In this document: piece after piece, positions 1 to 12,589 of the stretch
Numbering within the stretch: position 1 is the first letter of the stretch
How the letters are laid out: each line of letters opens with the position of its first letter
Notes under the pieces: generated by a model
What the model saw: only the letters and a program-made list of their open reading frames with translations
The model's database searches: none
What the model was told of the DNA's origin: nothing
Made by a program: the position numbers and the translations under genes
Source of the DNA: Geosiphon pyriformis
Taxonomy: Eukaryota; Glomeromycota; Glomeromycetes; Archaeosporales; Geosiphonaceae
Assembly: GCA_016748015.1 (NCBI GenBank)
Contig: JAAOMT010000134.1
Location: forward strand, 673,732-737,731
Length of the DNA stretch: 64,000 nt
Direction of reading: 5' to 3'

Positions 1-1047
1 TTTTTAATCTTATTTTAACATAATTTATAATATATAATTATTAAAAATTTTTATTTTAATTTTATTACTTTTTTTAATACTAAAATCTAAATTAAAAAAT
101 ATATATATATATTAATTAATATTAATTAAACAAATTTTTTAAACAAAAATATAAATTATATATATATATATAATATAATTATAAAATTATTAATATAAAA
201 TTTACTTTATTTTATTATTAAATTTAACATATTTTTTAATAAAAAAACCTAAAATAAATACATTTTTAATTAATATATATAAATAAATATTATATAAATA
301 TCTTATTTATAAAATATTTTTAATTAAACAAATTTGTTCAGAAAAAAAATGTAAATATAAATTATTTTATTGATAAAATTAGAAATAAAAAATTATTTTT
401 AATGTTTAATTTAGCTTAATATAATATTAATATAAATTTAAATAATTAATTATATATATTATATAAATATATATAAATAGTAAAAAAAACTGTACTTAAT
501 TAAAACAATATAAAAAATAAAATTTTTAAATTTAAATATTTAATTCTTATTAAAATTTAAATCAAAAATTTTTTTTTGATTTTTATTATTATTTTATTAT
601 TTTATAAATTATATTAATTAATTAATTAATTATTAACACAAAATTTTAATTTACAATTATAACAAATATTATAATTAAATTATACAAAATTTTAAACAGT
701 TTAAATTAAAATTTAAATAAATTAAATAAATTTTAAATAGTTTTTATTTATTTATTTATTTATTTAATATATAGTTTAATTACTATTTATTACGTACTTT
801 TTACATGTAACTAAACATAATAGTTTAAGTTAAAATTTATATAGTTTAAATAAATTTCAAATAATTTAAATAAAGTTTATTTAATTTAAATTTATTAAAA
901 TATAAAATAATATTATAAAAACTATATATCTAAAAAACTTATTTTATAATAAAATAATAATTTTAATACATAAAATATATATTATTATATTTAAAACTTT
1001 TAAAATTTTTATCAGTAAATTATAATTGATTTTTTTTTATTGTTTTA

Positions 1048-1300
1048 TAAATGCAGTCCAATTACTATCTAAGAATATAAATTAAACAAAATTCTAAATT
1101 AAGCATGACTTATATTTTTTTTACATGTAATTAGCCATTCAAATCAATTAAAGTAGTACTATATACTTAAATTGTTCACTAAAAGAACATTTTTTAAAAA
1201 ACCAAAATTCAATCTGAATAAACAGAAGTATAACTTAAAACAAACATAAATATCTAATTTAACACTAAAACTGTAAATTAATTCAAAAAACCACAAAAAT
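1048..1300 (+). repeat. Dispersed repeat family R1, copy a
   Basis: This roughly 250-bp segment begins with GCAGTCCAATTACTATCTAA and contains the inner block TTTACATGTAATTAGCCATTC. It aligns along its whole length with 5257-5520. Copy a has T or A at many sites where copy b has C or G, so it is the more decayed of the two. No coding capacity is visible. It could be one end of a DNA transposon or a MITE-like unit, because the same start block recurs at 18.67, 34.38 and 34.56 kb. Confidence 0.6.
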
Positions 1301-1859
1301 AACAAACTAAAAACCAAAAAAACATTAAATTTATTATACAGCAAAAAATTATGCTTTTTATAATAAGATCTTAACCTAACAGTTAGTAATTAAATAACAA
1401 ATTTATAATTTTTAACAAGACCATTAACCAATTTAATAATCAATGCACTATTATCAAATCTAGTATTCAAATAGTATATTGTATTAGCTACCCAATTTTT
1501 TAATACAAAGTTTTTGGTCAGTAATATATACAAATCAGCAAACAACTTAACTTTACATAGAAACTGAACAATTATATTTTTTTTAATAAAAACACTTAAT
1601 AACTTATTCTATTTTAAGACAGTATCCAATAATAATTTTTCTCTGGTATTATTATTATATACACATAAAAATGAGTAATTAGAGTTTTCTACTATTTTAT
1701 ATTAAATACAAGTTATACTGTTATGAAACTTAATAAGATATGATAGTAATAAGTGATTTTTGGCTTTAAATATTTTTTTTATTTAAGGTACTATAAATAT
1801 ATAGTTAAAGTAAATTTAAAAAATATAGATAAAAAAATATTGGGTTTTTTCTATCTATT

Positions 1860-2060
1860 TGTCTTTTTTTCTTTGTTAAAACTATTTATTTTTATACATA
1901 TTTCTAATTTTACAAGCTTGTTTTCAATTATTTGTTGTTATTAGCTATTATTTACTATTTCTGTTATTGCTTTATTTTTTTACATTATAACTAGTTATCC
2001 TATATTATAACTAATTATTTTGTGCTATTTCACATTATTGTATATTATCTTGTATTATTC
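1860..2060 (+). repeat. Direct repeat, left copy (partner 2750-2960)
   Basis: A roughly 200-bp segment that shares order and wording with 2750-2960, including the block TTTCTGTTATTGCTT. Both copies run into a degenerate short-period tract of ATTATCCTGTATTATTC-like units that read as an imperfect minisatellite. The two copies lie about 890 bp apart in the same orientation. No gene is visible. A decayed element end or a local duplication would both explain it. Confidence 0.5.
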
Positions 2061-2540
2061 TGAGTTATTATGTTGTTATGAGTAGAATTCCATGTTTATG
2101 GTAGTAATGTTTGGTGCTTTACTTTAGCCTTTCAAGTTTGTATGTTTTTCATAGTATTAGTGTTATCAGTCTCTAAAGGTCTATTCTTGTACATGAATTT
2201 ATCTATTGAGTTTTTTGGTTATAAAGCACAGAGTTTATCTCTCATTGATTGCAACTTTTCCATTAATGTAAATGTTTTCTTCCGAGCTAACGAGCACAGT
2301 TGTTAGGGTTCAGCATTGTCTTTTCACTCTTTTGATAAACTAATAAGATAACATTAATATCCAAAACTGTAGAGGGAGCTTTCCTTTTTTACCAGACTAT
2401 CACAAAGTCTATTCCAAGACAGTCAATTTTCCAATGTTGCTGCTTCACAAAAAAAATTAAAAGAAAAGAAAATGAAAAGAAAATAAGAGAAAATGAAAAG
2501 AAAAAAGAAAAGAATTAGTTCTCATCAATTATCATGATCA

Positions 2541-2640
2541 AGAGTGATTGGTCCAAGTTGTTAAGGTTCGAGATGTTTATGCTAATAGCATCTGTTTTAG
2601 AACAGAGGTAATCAACAATGATTCAATTAAAACATAGAAG
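2541..2640 (+). other. Possible decayed tRNA-like or SINE sequence
   Basis: TGGTCCAAGTTGTTAAGG resembles the D-arm and A box of Leu/Ser tRNAs. A short hairpin CTGTTTTAGAACAG follows at the place of a long variable arm, and a weak B-box-like block ATGATTCAATTA comes about 60 nt later. Stem pairing is poor and I cannot name an anticodon, so this is not a functional tRNA call. If real, it is a tRNA-derived SINE or a dead tRNA gene. Confidence 0.2.
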
Positions 2641-2749
2641 TTGGGAGAACATAGGTTTGTGAGTTTGGAATATTTGATTTATTTCAGAATGTGTGTATAA
2701 GCTAAAATATGAGAGAGTAAAAGGAAATTGATTCTTCTCCAGCTATCTG

Positions 2750-3030
2750 TCTTCTTTCTAATTTCTATGACTATTCATTTTTATACATTCTTTTGGTTTT
2801 ACAGGATTGCTTTCAATTGTTATATTATCATTAGCTATTGCTTTGTTATTTCTGTTATTGCTTCATTATTCTATGTTATTACTAGTTATTTTATGTTATA
2901 ACATGTTATCCAGCATTATTACATGTTATTCTGTATTATTCTATGTTATAATGTGTTATCCTGTATTATCTTAAGTTACAATGTATTATTCCACATTATT
3001 GCACATTATCCTGCATTATGTTACGTTTTG
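2750..3030 (+). repeat. Direct repeat, right copy, with degenerate minisatellite
   Basis: The partner of 1860-2060. The second half (about 2820-3030) is a run of imperfect 10-16-nt units built from TGTTAT, CTGTATTAT and CCACATTAT words. The 96-residue ORF across it only translates this tandem repeat and is not regarded as a gene. Confidence 0.5.
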
Positions 3031-5256
3031 TTCACATTTTGGTCATGTTTTTCTCATAACTTAGATCAGTTTTTCTACTCAGGTAACAATGTATTATTAT
3101 ATTTTTTTTTAAATTATTACATTTTTAATCATGTTTTTTTAATATTTTTGGATTGGTTTTTTTACTCAAGTAACAATGTTCAAATACTTCAAATCATACA
3201 ATCTTTTTTTTAGCTATTAATAAGTAATAGTACAATGCTTTTATAAAATAAAATCTAAGTGTTATTAATAATATGCTAATATAATCAAAGTAAATCTTAT
3301 TATCAAAATGTTAAACACTAAAAGTTCTAATCATATTAAAATTGACATCAATGCTTGTATTTATAATATTATTAGTATATTTGAATTTTCAACCAATAAA
3401 ATTAACTATATTAAACAAACTCTTAACAAAGTAATAAGAATTTTCAAAGATAGATCTGCCTTTAATACTAAAAAAAACAACATAATACTTGAATAAACAG
3501 AATAAACTTAGAAGCAGTAATAACATTAGCATAAAAATTAGTACATTCATTTTTGACAATACCAAAATAATTCTTAATTTTCTTTGAAGCAACTAACAAA
3601 CTTTTTTTTAAAATAATTTAGCAAATATGTTTTTTTTAATTTAGTATTTACTGTAAAAATCAGAATCAAACATACTTTTGTTGAAACAATACATATCTAA
3701 TGATGCTTAACTGTTTGTAAACAAAGTGACAGAGCTGAAAACAAATACACAATTTAAAACAAAAACAATGTTTACAATTTTACCAAAATCAAAGACAACA
3801 GACTATTTACATTTATTCTAATATTTATGTTAATATCTGAAAAATATGCAGCAGCATCTTTACAAACACTTACTAATTCCAGACTCCTGACAGAACTATT
3901 TGTGTAAACATTCATATTATTTAACTCAGAATTTAACAAATATCTACTAATATAACCAAAATCACAAAAGTGGTTTACAAGAGTAAAATAAAAAGCCAGT
4001 GCTCTATTATTTACTAAACTACTATTTTCAATAAATTTGACCAGCAAACATAACTAGCCAGGAATTAGACCTCTAAAATTCAGTCTTTTTTATTTGTAAA
4101 AAGTGTTTTACATAAAACATGTATCATAATAATCCAAAAGCTGATTTACAAAAATAATGCCAAACTTCTTGAAAAATTTCACCATACTTATATAACAATC
4201 TAAGCCCAGAATATTTAAAATAACAATACTATTTCCAACCCAAAAAACATCAAGCAAATTGTTATTTAAAAACAAATTGCAAAAGACAAAAATACTTATT
4301 ATATCTTTTCAAAAAACAATTTATAAAATTAATTGACAATTTTATTGAAACTCGAAAAAGGTGCTAAGACATTTAGTTAACAATTTGTATATTCATAGCT
4401 TTGTGCATTATTTTTTTTACAACTTTTTTTAACTTAAAACAACCAATTTTTTTAATTTTTTTTAAAGTATTATTTTTATTTTAAAATCTGTTTTTTTGTA
4501 AAAAATATGATATTAATTTTATAATAATTGTATTAATTATAATATTTAATTTAAATTTGGTTGTAAATAATAACTTATTTTTTATTTAAATAATAGTAAA
4601 TTATTTAATCTTAAAAATTAAACTAATTAATAGAAATTAAATTATTATTTTTTGTTTTTTAATAATATTGTTTTAAAAAATTATAAATTATTAAAAATAT
4701 TCTAAATAAATGGTTTTTTTTGGTGTTTAATAAAATTGCTAAACTAAAATAACTTATGTTAAATTTATTTTTTAGTTTATATATGATTTTTTAATTTATA
4801 ATTGGTTATAAAAAACAATATTAAATTTTGTTAAATATTATTATTTTAATTAAGCTTTTTGATTTTTTTTGCTATTTTTAAGATTGCAAAATTTCTGTGG
4901 TATTTGTTTGTGTTTTAATTTTACTGTTATAATATTTTTTTAAATTTTTTATAATAAAATAAGAATTAGTTTAAGTATTTATAAATATTAAATTAAAGTT
5001 ATTAATTTTTAATAATATATTATTGTGTATTTTAAGTTTTTTAAATCTGTTTTTATTTGTTAATTTTTTAATATATATTTAAAACCAAATTAATCAACTT
5101 TTTTTTTAATTATATAGTTTTTGAAGTTAAAATTTTGGTTTTTTAAGTTGGTATTTAAACTTGTTTTGTTTTTTAATTTTCTAATACTTATTTTTACTTT
5201 TATTTTTAGATTTAAAAAAATTTTAAAAAAGATAATTATTTTTTTTATTAAGTTTT

Positions 5257-5520
5257 ACAAGTGTAGTCCAACTATTATTTAAGGAAATAAAATTATATAA
5301 AATTCTAAATTAAATATGACTTAGCTTTTTTACATGTGATCAGTCATTCGGATCAATCAAGACAGTACTATACACTTAAATTACTTACTAATGGAAATCT
5401 TTCAAAAAACCAAAACTTAATTTAGATAAACAAAAATATAATCCAAAGCAAATATAAATACCTAATTTAACACCAAAACTGCAAATCAACTCAAGAGTCC
5501 ACAATAATGACAAGCCAGAA
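5257..5520 (+). repeat. Dispersed repeat family R1, copy b
   Basis: Starts AGTGTAGTCCAACTATTATT and carries the inner block TTTACATGTGATCAGTCATTCG. It is the better preserved copy of the 1048-1300 repeat. Where the two differ, copy b usually has C or G and copy a has T or A, for example ACACCAAAACTGCAAATC here against ACACTAAAACTGTAAATT there. It sits alone in AT-rich sequence with no coding frame. Confidence 0.65.
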
Positions 5521-6879
5521 GATAATTATTAAAATTAATATTTTATATAAAAATTAAATTTAATAAAAAACTTTTAAATATTAATATTATTATATAATTA
5601 AAATCAAAAAACTTATAGAAAACCAATCATAGTTAAATTAATAATTAAATATACCAAAAAACACTTTTGTAATTTTATCTAAAATAATAAAAAACTTTTA
5701 TTTAGTATTTTAATTATAAAAAAATTAATATTACTAATATAATATACAGCCAAGAAAATATTAATATATAAATCAAAAATAAAAATCAAAAATCTGTTTT
5801 TGAATAGTAATTTAATCAACAAAAATCAGTCAATTAATTTAAATACTTTGTAAATATAATAAACCAAATTAATATTTATATATTATTAAATTTGTTTTTA
5901 ATTTAAAACTTAAATGGTTTTTTAAGTTTTATTTTAATAATAATAAATATTAAATTGTTTATTTTTTGTGTTATTTAATAATGTTTTTTTATTTTACAAA
6001 ATTGTTTATTTTTTTTATATTATATATAACAATTTTTTAAATTAACTTATTTATTTAAATAAATAATATAATAATTTTATTTCAAAAAACAATATATCAA
6101 GTTTTAACAAAATTATAATTACAAAGCCAAAAAACCCAAATATATTTGTTTTTAAACTATTTAATTAAAAAATAACAATAATAAAAACACAAATATTTAC
6201 AAATAATATATTAATAAGTTTTTTAAAAAATTGGTTAAATCTATATTAGTATTAATAAATAAAACCAAAAAATATATTTTTTTAATAAAAAAAATAACTA
6301 AAAAAATATTTGATTAAAAAAAATTTTTAAATTGTATTCTAATTTGTCCAAATATAAAAATACCAAAAAAATATTAACAAAAAATACTTTAAAAAAAACA
6401 GAAATTATTTATTATTTCTGTCAAAATTTTTATTAGAAAAAATTATTTAAATTTAAAATTATTATTAAATGTAAAATAAAAATTTTTTTGACATAAAAAT
6501 TAGCCAATTAAAAATAAATTCTCTTAAAAAGTACATACTTAAAAACTTTTTAAATTAACTATTAAAAAATATAAAAAAATCATATTTTAATACAAAATTA
6601 TTAAATTTTTCATAACAAAACAAATTTAATTTAATCCAAAAGAGATTTATACTATAAAAAACAAAATAATATAAGAAATTAATCTAAAGTCTTTTTAAAA
6701 TTAAAACAAATTATTGTATATTAAATTTTAGTACTAATAGTAAATATATAATTAATAATATATGTTTTATTATTAGTTTTTTTCAAAATTATATATAATT
6801 ATGCTTATAAATAAAGTAAACAATAGTGTTTTATAATAATTTTTTAACAATTAAATAATTTAATACATATTAATTTTAA

Positions 6880-6990
6880 TTATATATATTAAATTTTTTT
6901 AATTAAAATTAACTATTTAAATATTAACAATTTAATTAATTAATTTGGCAAATTATATTATAATTTTCTGTTATAATTAAGATTTTAATG
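6880..6990 (+). repeat. Direct repeat pair with 16770-16890
   Basis: About 100 bp, including ATATATATTAAATTTTTTT and a later AATTTGGCAAATT block, recurs in the same orientation near 16770-16890. It is followed at about 6980-7140 by a run of TTTGGTTTAGTTTGG-like and AAATTTAAACTTAAATT-like words. Function is unknown; it is probably a relic of one transposon family. Confidence 0.4.
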
Positions 6991-7639
6991 TTTGGTTTAG
7001 TTTGGTTAAACTATTAAATTAAACTAAACTTAAACAAAAATTTTGGCTAAATTTTAAATTTAAATTTAAATTAAACTTAAAATTATTAAACCTAAATTAA
7101 ACTTAAATTTAAACAACAAATTTAATTTAAGTTTAGTTTAAAGTTTATAAACATATTTAAATTTGACTATTAAAAATTATGTTAAATTATTAATTAGTTT
7201 TTTTTAAATAATTTTTGTATTTATAATTAAAAATACTATAATGTTTTTATAGTTTTAAGCACTAAACAAAATCTTATATCTGTAATTATATTTTTATCTA
7301 CGGAAAAAACATATTTAAAAGCAATAAATAATTTTTAAATTGCTAAATAATTATATATTATATATTATAAGATAAAAAAATTGTGTTTAATATATCTAAA
7401 TATTAAATTTTTAATAAAAATAATAATTTAAATACAGTTTTTTAATTAAATTGGCCAAAAAATCAGTAATTTTATTTCTTAAAATATTTTTTTGATTAAT
7501 CTATAATTGTTCTAAATATCTTGTCTTTTCTTATAATATTTTTTTATTGTAATATATTTTATTTAATAAAAAGTTTTTAAATAATATTATAAAAGTTTAA
7601 TATTATTTATAGTTTTATAAAAAAATAGTTTATATTATT

Positions 7640-7965
7640 ATTAAAGATTTTTTTACTCTTTTTTAAATATTATTAATGCTATTTTTATTGTTAATTCTGT
7701 TATTAATAAAAGTTAATAAATCTTTAATAAGCTAATTTTTTTCCAAAATATTTCTCTATATTTTAAACTATGTATATTATTGAACTTATAATGAAATAGC
7801 CAATTTTATACCAATTATTTGTATAGTTACTTTATAATAAAAATCGATTCTTTTATAAAAAATTTTTATCTATAAGCTCTTCAAAAATATGTATAGTTAT
7901 TTTGCTATAAAAATCAACTTTTTTATAAAAAATCTTAACTATAAACTATTTAATAATATAAAAAA
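7640..7965 (-). repeat. Inverted fragment of the LTR
   Basis: Read on the minus strand, this matches the 3' part of the LTR at about 8690-8970. The shared landmarks are a CTATAG-type block, two copies of an AGCAAAATAACTATACAT-like word, and the following TTAACTTTTATTAATAACAG region. It stops just before the 5' LTR begins. It is best explained as a truncated or solo LTR of the same family inserted in the opposite direction. Confidence 0.6.
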
Positions 7966-8019
7966 AATAAAAATAAAAATAAAAATATAATAAGAAAGTT
8001 ATTATTACTAGCTAAAATT

Positions 8020-8644
8020 TAAGATATTATTTAACATGAAATTATTCTTATAATTTATATTATTAATTAATATATATTATTATTTTAAATTATTACTTAT
8101 TATCTTATTAAATTATTTAAATTATTATTTAATTAATAATTTAATTTGTACAGAATACAAATATAACCAAATTAAGATAATTAAATTATGTAATATACTA
8201 AATTATAGAATATTTAAAATTTGTCAAAATATTTAGTAATTTGATAAAATATTTAACAGTTTACTAAAATAATCTATAGTTTGCAAAAATAACTTGTAGT
8301 TTAATAAAATATATTTTTAGTTTGCTAAAATATTAGAAAAAAAAAGAGTGCTAGATTATAAAATAGTATTACAACAAATTATATAAAAAAAAAGCTTTTT
8401 TTTTTAAGAAAATATATCTTAATTAAAATTACTATCTTTTCTAGTATCTTTTATACAAATTAATTTCAATAAAAACTTACTTTAAAAACATAAAAATTCT
8501 TAATTATTTCTATTGTAAAATTAACTATTCTATATTAATATTTTGAAATTAATTAATTACTAATTTTAATAATTGTTAATAATTTTCAGACCTGAATTCA
8601 AAACAACTTCTTTAAATTATATTTTCTTATTTTTTTATTTGGTT

Positions 8645-8686
<42 letters not shown>

Positions 8687-8990
8687 TTATTAAGTAGCCT
8701 ATAGTCGAAATTTTCTGTAGAAAAATTAACTTTCATAGCAAAATAACTACACATATTTTTAAAAAGTTTACAGAAAAAATTATTTTATAAAAGAGTCAAC
8801 TTTTATTGCAAAATAACTATACAAAAAATTAACATAAAATTGATTATTTTATTATAAATTTAACAACATATATAGGTCAAAGTATAAAAAGATACTTTAG
8901 AAAAAAAATTAGTTTATTAGAAATTTACCAATTTTTATTAACAGTAAAATTAACAACATTTAGAAAAAAATAGAAAAATTTTTGGTAATA
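8020..8990 (+). repeat. 5' LTR
   Basis: Homologous along its length to 12590-13555. Shared landmarks are the AATTAATAATTTAATTTGTA block near the start, a ladder of AGTTTGCAAAATA-like words, ATTACAACAAATTATATAAA, and the AAAATAACTATACA blocks near the end. The expected 5' TG reads TA here but TG in the other LTR, which is one of many G-to-A differences. A 37-T homopolymer (8647-8683) interrupts this copy only. Confidence 0.65.
8647..8683 (+). repeat. Poly-T tract
   Basis: An uninterrupted run of 37 T inside the 5' LTR. The 3' LTR has only short TTTAT words at the equivalent place, so the run arose after the LTRs diverged or is an assembly length artefact. Confidence 0.9.
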
Positions 8991-9559
8991 TTTGGTGTTT
9001 TCTTAAAAATAATACAATAATAATTAAATCAAAGTAGTAATTATATTAAACATAATAACTCTAGAATATTATCAGTTGATTTACACTTATTGTAAACAAC
9101 AATTTGGAATTTAAAACAAAATTACAGCTTTTAAGAAAACTTTTTTTCAATACATTGAAAATCAAATCAATAACTATTTCTTTAAAAATTACAATATTGT
9201 AAAAAGATAGCAAAATTTTCTTAAAAACTTAATTCACTATTCAAATAAAAATTTAAAAAATATTAGTGCTAATGCTTATACTACTTATTTTAAAGAACTT
9301 GAATATAATATTATTTAGTTTTGTAAAAAAAAATACTCTGCCAATTTACAATTTGTTCTTAAACTTGAGTCTAAACTTAAAACTAATAATAAAAGCAAAA
9401 AAAACACTTAATTAGTTTATATAATATCTAATACATCAAAAACAACTTTTCAATATTTGTAAATATTTAAACAAAAAACCAGTTCTAAATTATCACTTTT
9501 AATCACACTTTTTTTAGATTTATTTGCTTAAACACAAACACCTAATTTACTTTTTAACA

Positions 9560-10380
9560 AATTTTTAAGACCAAAAAACTTTATTAAAAGTCTAATTCAA
9601 CAGCCAGAATTAATTTATATTAGCACTAATTTTCTTGATTTTTTACCAGAAAATCAAAATAAATATTTAAAAATATTAGCTTATAAAAAAACATTTTTGA
9701 ACCAGTCAAAAAAAACAAATAAAACAAATAAAACTACAGACAATAAAAAAGATAAAAAAATAATCACTTATATTACAAAAATTTCTGAATTTTTTAAAAA
9801 AATACTGAAACCAGTTTCTAAGAATGGTTTGACCAAGTTATTAAAGTAAAAGATATAAACAAATAAAATACAGTAAGAATATTAAGAGCAATTTTTTATT
9901 TTTTTAAAGAAATTACAGACAAATAATTTGAAAACTTGATCATTTTTTTTGAAAATTAGTCAGTCTTCAAAACTGTTTTTTTTAAAACAATTTACAAACA
10001 ACAATACTTTAACTATTTTCTAAAATTATTTTTAAAACATCAAACAAAAACTATCTAAATCTGTTATAACTTATATTGAAAAGTTTAATAAACTTCTTTG
10101 AAAAATTTGCCAGCTTAAAACCAATGTTTACTACTTTAATACTCAAGTTTTAAATCAATTTATTGCTGGTTTAAAGAATAAATTAATCAAAAAAATTTAT
10201 TTATATGTTTTAACAGACTTAGCCACTGTTATTTAACATATTAAAAACTATAAAATAGTAATAAAAAAACCAAATTACATAAAACTTGTTAACTTAACAA
10301 TTAGAAAAATTAATTCAGTTATTGAAAAAAATTAACCAACTTACAAAAAAATCAAAACATACTGTTATGAATTGAAGTAA
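9560..10380 (+). pseudogene. Gag-like remnant of the LTR element
   Basis: An in-frame segment at about 10039-10380 translates to gag-like sequence, including VITYIEKFNKLL, QFIAGLKNKLIKKIYLYV, LTDLATVI and a cysteine-bearing YCYELK tail that may be a ruined zinc knuckle. The pattern of a short helix, then F-x-x-G-L-K, then L-A-x-A-I is typical of retrotransposon Gag capsid regions. The frame is broken by TGA at 10099 (where Trp would fit) and TAA at 10234, 10333 and 10378 (where Gln would fit). A separate open stretch at about 9579-9849, rich in Lys and Asn, may be the amino-terminal part. Family assignment comes from recognition, not a search. Confidence 0.5.
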
Positions 10381-12589
10381 CAAGCTAATAAATAACAAAA
10401 AAAAACAAAATTGTATGATAATAAAATAAATTAAAAAAAAATTAATTTTAAGAAACAAATTGAATAAGTATGGATTTAATATATAAGATTAGTCTTATAA
10501 AATATCTCAATCACTATTCTTTTTAAAAAATAACCAAAGAATTTAAAAGTAGAAAAATAGTTTATATTGTTAATAAATAATAACATACTAGTATAATTTT
10601 ATGTCTTATATCAATATTTTTAGAATATAATATCAGGTATTAGATATGCTTTTTAGTTATATTTTATTTAATAATCTTTAAATACTACAATTACATAAAT
10701 CAGAAAAAGAGTAGGAAAATGCCAACAAATAATTTTTTATTTCAAGATATTTAAATACTTGAAAGTAAAAAAAGAGAAATAAATAATATAAGAAAAATTA
10801 AATTAATAATTGTTATTTTATTTCTTATATTTGATTATATTTTTTTATAGCTAAGAATCTCATTGTTTATATAGTTATTAAAGATAATTAATAATCAAAT
10901 TAATAATTAAGTCAATAATTAAGTTAACAGTTAGATCATTAATTAGGTCAATAATTATTATCTAAAAATAGAGTGGCTAATTATATAATATTAGTAACTA
11001 ATAAATGTAATAATTAATAAAAACTATGAGTTTCAACCATAATAATACTTTGTTAATTAATAAAAAAAGTATCAATTATCTTAATAATAAAACCAAGAAA
11101 ATTTTTTATTATTTAATAATTAATTTTAACAATTAAACTGCTATTATTATAAAATCTTTAAATACTGAAAACACAATTGCTAAAAAATGTAAAAAATCAA
11201 TAATAACAAAATAATTAACATTATTTTTTCCAATAATATCAATCTTATAATTTATTATTATTTATTTACTATTTCTTAAAATTTTAACTTATAGTTTTTA
11301 GTATTATTCTATTACAATTAGATAACCAAAACAATAAGTAAATTATTGTTTATACTAGTTAAATACTTAAGCCAACAAAATTGAAATATAATTTAATTAA
11401 ATTAAAAACCACAACTATTATTTAAATTTTCAAAAATTTTTAACAATACTTTTAAGAAAGACCAAAATTTAATATTATTACAAACAATATTGGTCTTAAA
11501 TAGCTTAATAAAAAAAATCTGAACAAAATACTAAACAGTCTTAATAAAATAATTTTTTAACTGATTATATATATATTATTTACTATAAATTAGAAAAACT
11601 ATATATTAATATTAATAGTTTTTCAAGAATAAGGCAAAATTAATATTAGTATCAATCAACTTATTCAATAAAACATTCAATAAAAACAATAAATCTAAAA
11701 AACTACAACAACTTAAAAATATATTTAGAAATTTTCACAATATTAACAAACTGATTTTTAAGTAAAAAACACTAATTACAACATTAATTCAGATAGTATT
11801 TTTTATATTATAATAAAATCTATTATTAAAATTGCAAAAATTCAACCAATTTACTTAGATTAGTTTAATATTTAGTAATTTTATCATAATTATTCTTTAA
11901 AATATTCAACAATTATTCTAAAAATTAATAATAACATTAAAAATACTTCTTAACTTATTTATAACAATTAATAAAAGTCAAATTAATTATACTTAGAAAA
12001 AAATTACAGTCTCAATAGTAAAAAAATTACAAAGCTATTATTTTTATAAAAGAAAAACAAAAAATTATTTTTGAAGTTATTTACCAGAATTTTTAAAGCA
12101 AGTTTTAAAAAAAAACATTTTATTTATTTTTATTAATCTTTTACCAAATATCACAATTCAACAAAAATTTTAACTGTGTTTTAATAAACAAAACAATGAT
12201 TATACTCTTATTTATTAATATTTTTATATTAAAAAAATGCTTTATAAACAAAAATTAAAGCTTAAAGCAACAAACTTTATTCTTAAAATAATACAAAAAC
12301 AAATTTACAACAAATTCAAAACAGTAATTAAACCAAAAACACTTATTATAAACTTAAAATAGCTTTTAAACTTTATAAATTATTTAATATTTGTAAAAAT
12401 ATTCTATAAAATTCAATATTTTAACTATTAAAAATTCAATATATTAAAAAACTTATAAAACTAAAATTTCAATAATTTTTAAAACCAATTACATCAATAA
12501 TTTTAGATTATTATTTAAAAATTATAGAAAATATTAAGACTTTAATAAAACTTAGTTTTGAAAAGAAAATTATATTATTAATAAAAATT

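Larger units (their letters stand above)
1..7639. other. AT-rich repeat desert without intact genes
   Basis: The sequence is almost entirely A and T. No open frame exceeds about 100 codons and none resembles a known protein. Slightly less AT-rich patches (about 2.0-3.1 kb, 3.3-4.1 kb, 5.25-5.5 kb) hold the repeats listed separately. The short ORFs here are low-complexity and rich in Phe, Leu, Asn and Lys, as expected by chance at this composition. I see no tRNA, rRNA or promoter that I would defend. The best reading is an accumulation of old, heavily mutated transposable elements. Confidence 0.7.

Noticed and set aside
2923-3213. 96-codon ORF in the desert
   Set aside because: It translates a degenerate minisatellite; residues are almost all Ile, Leu, Phe, Tyr and Cys.
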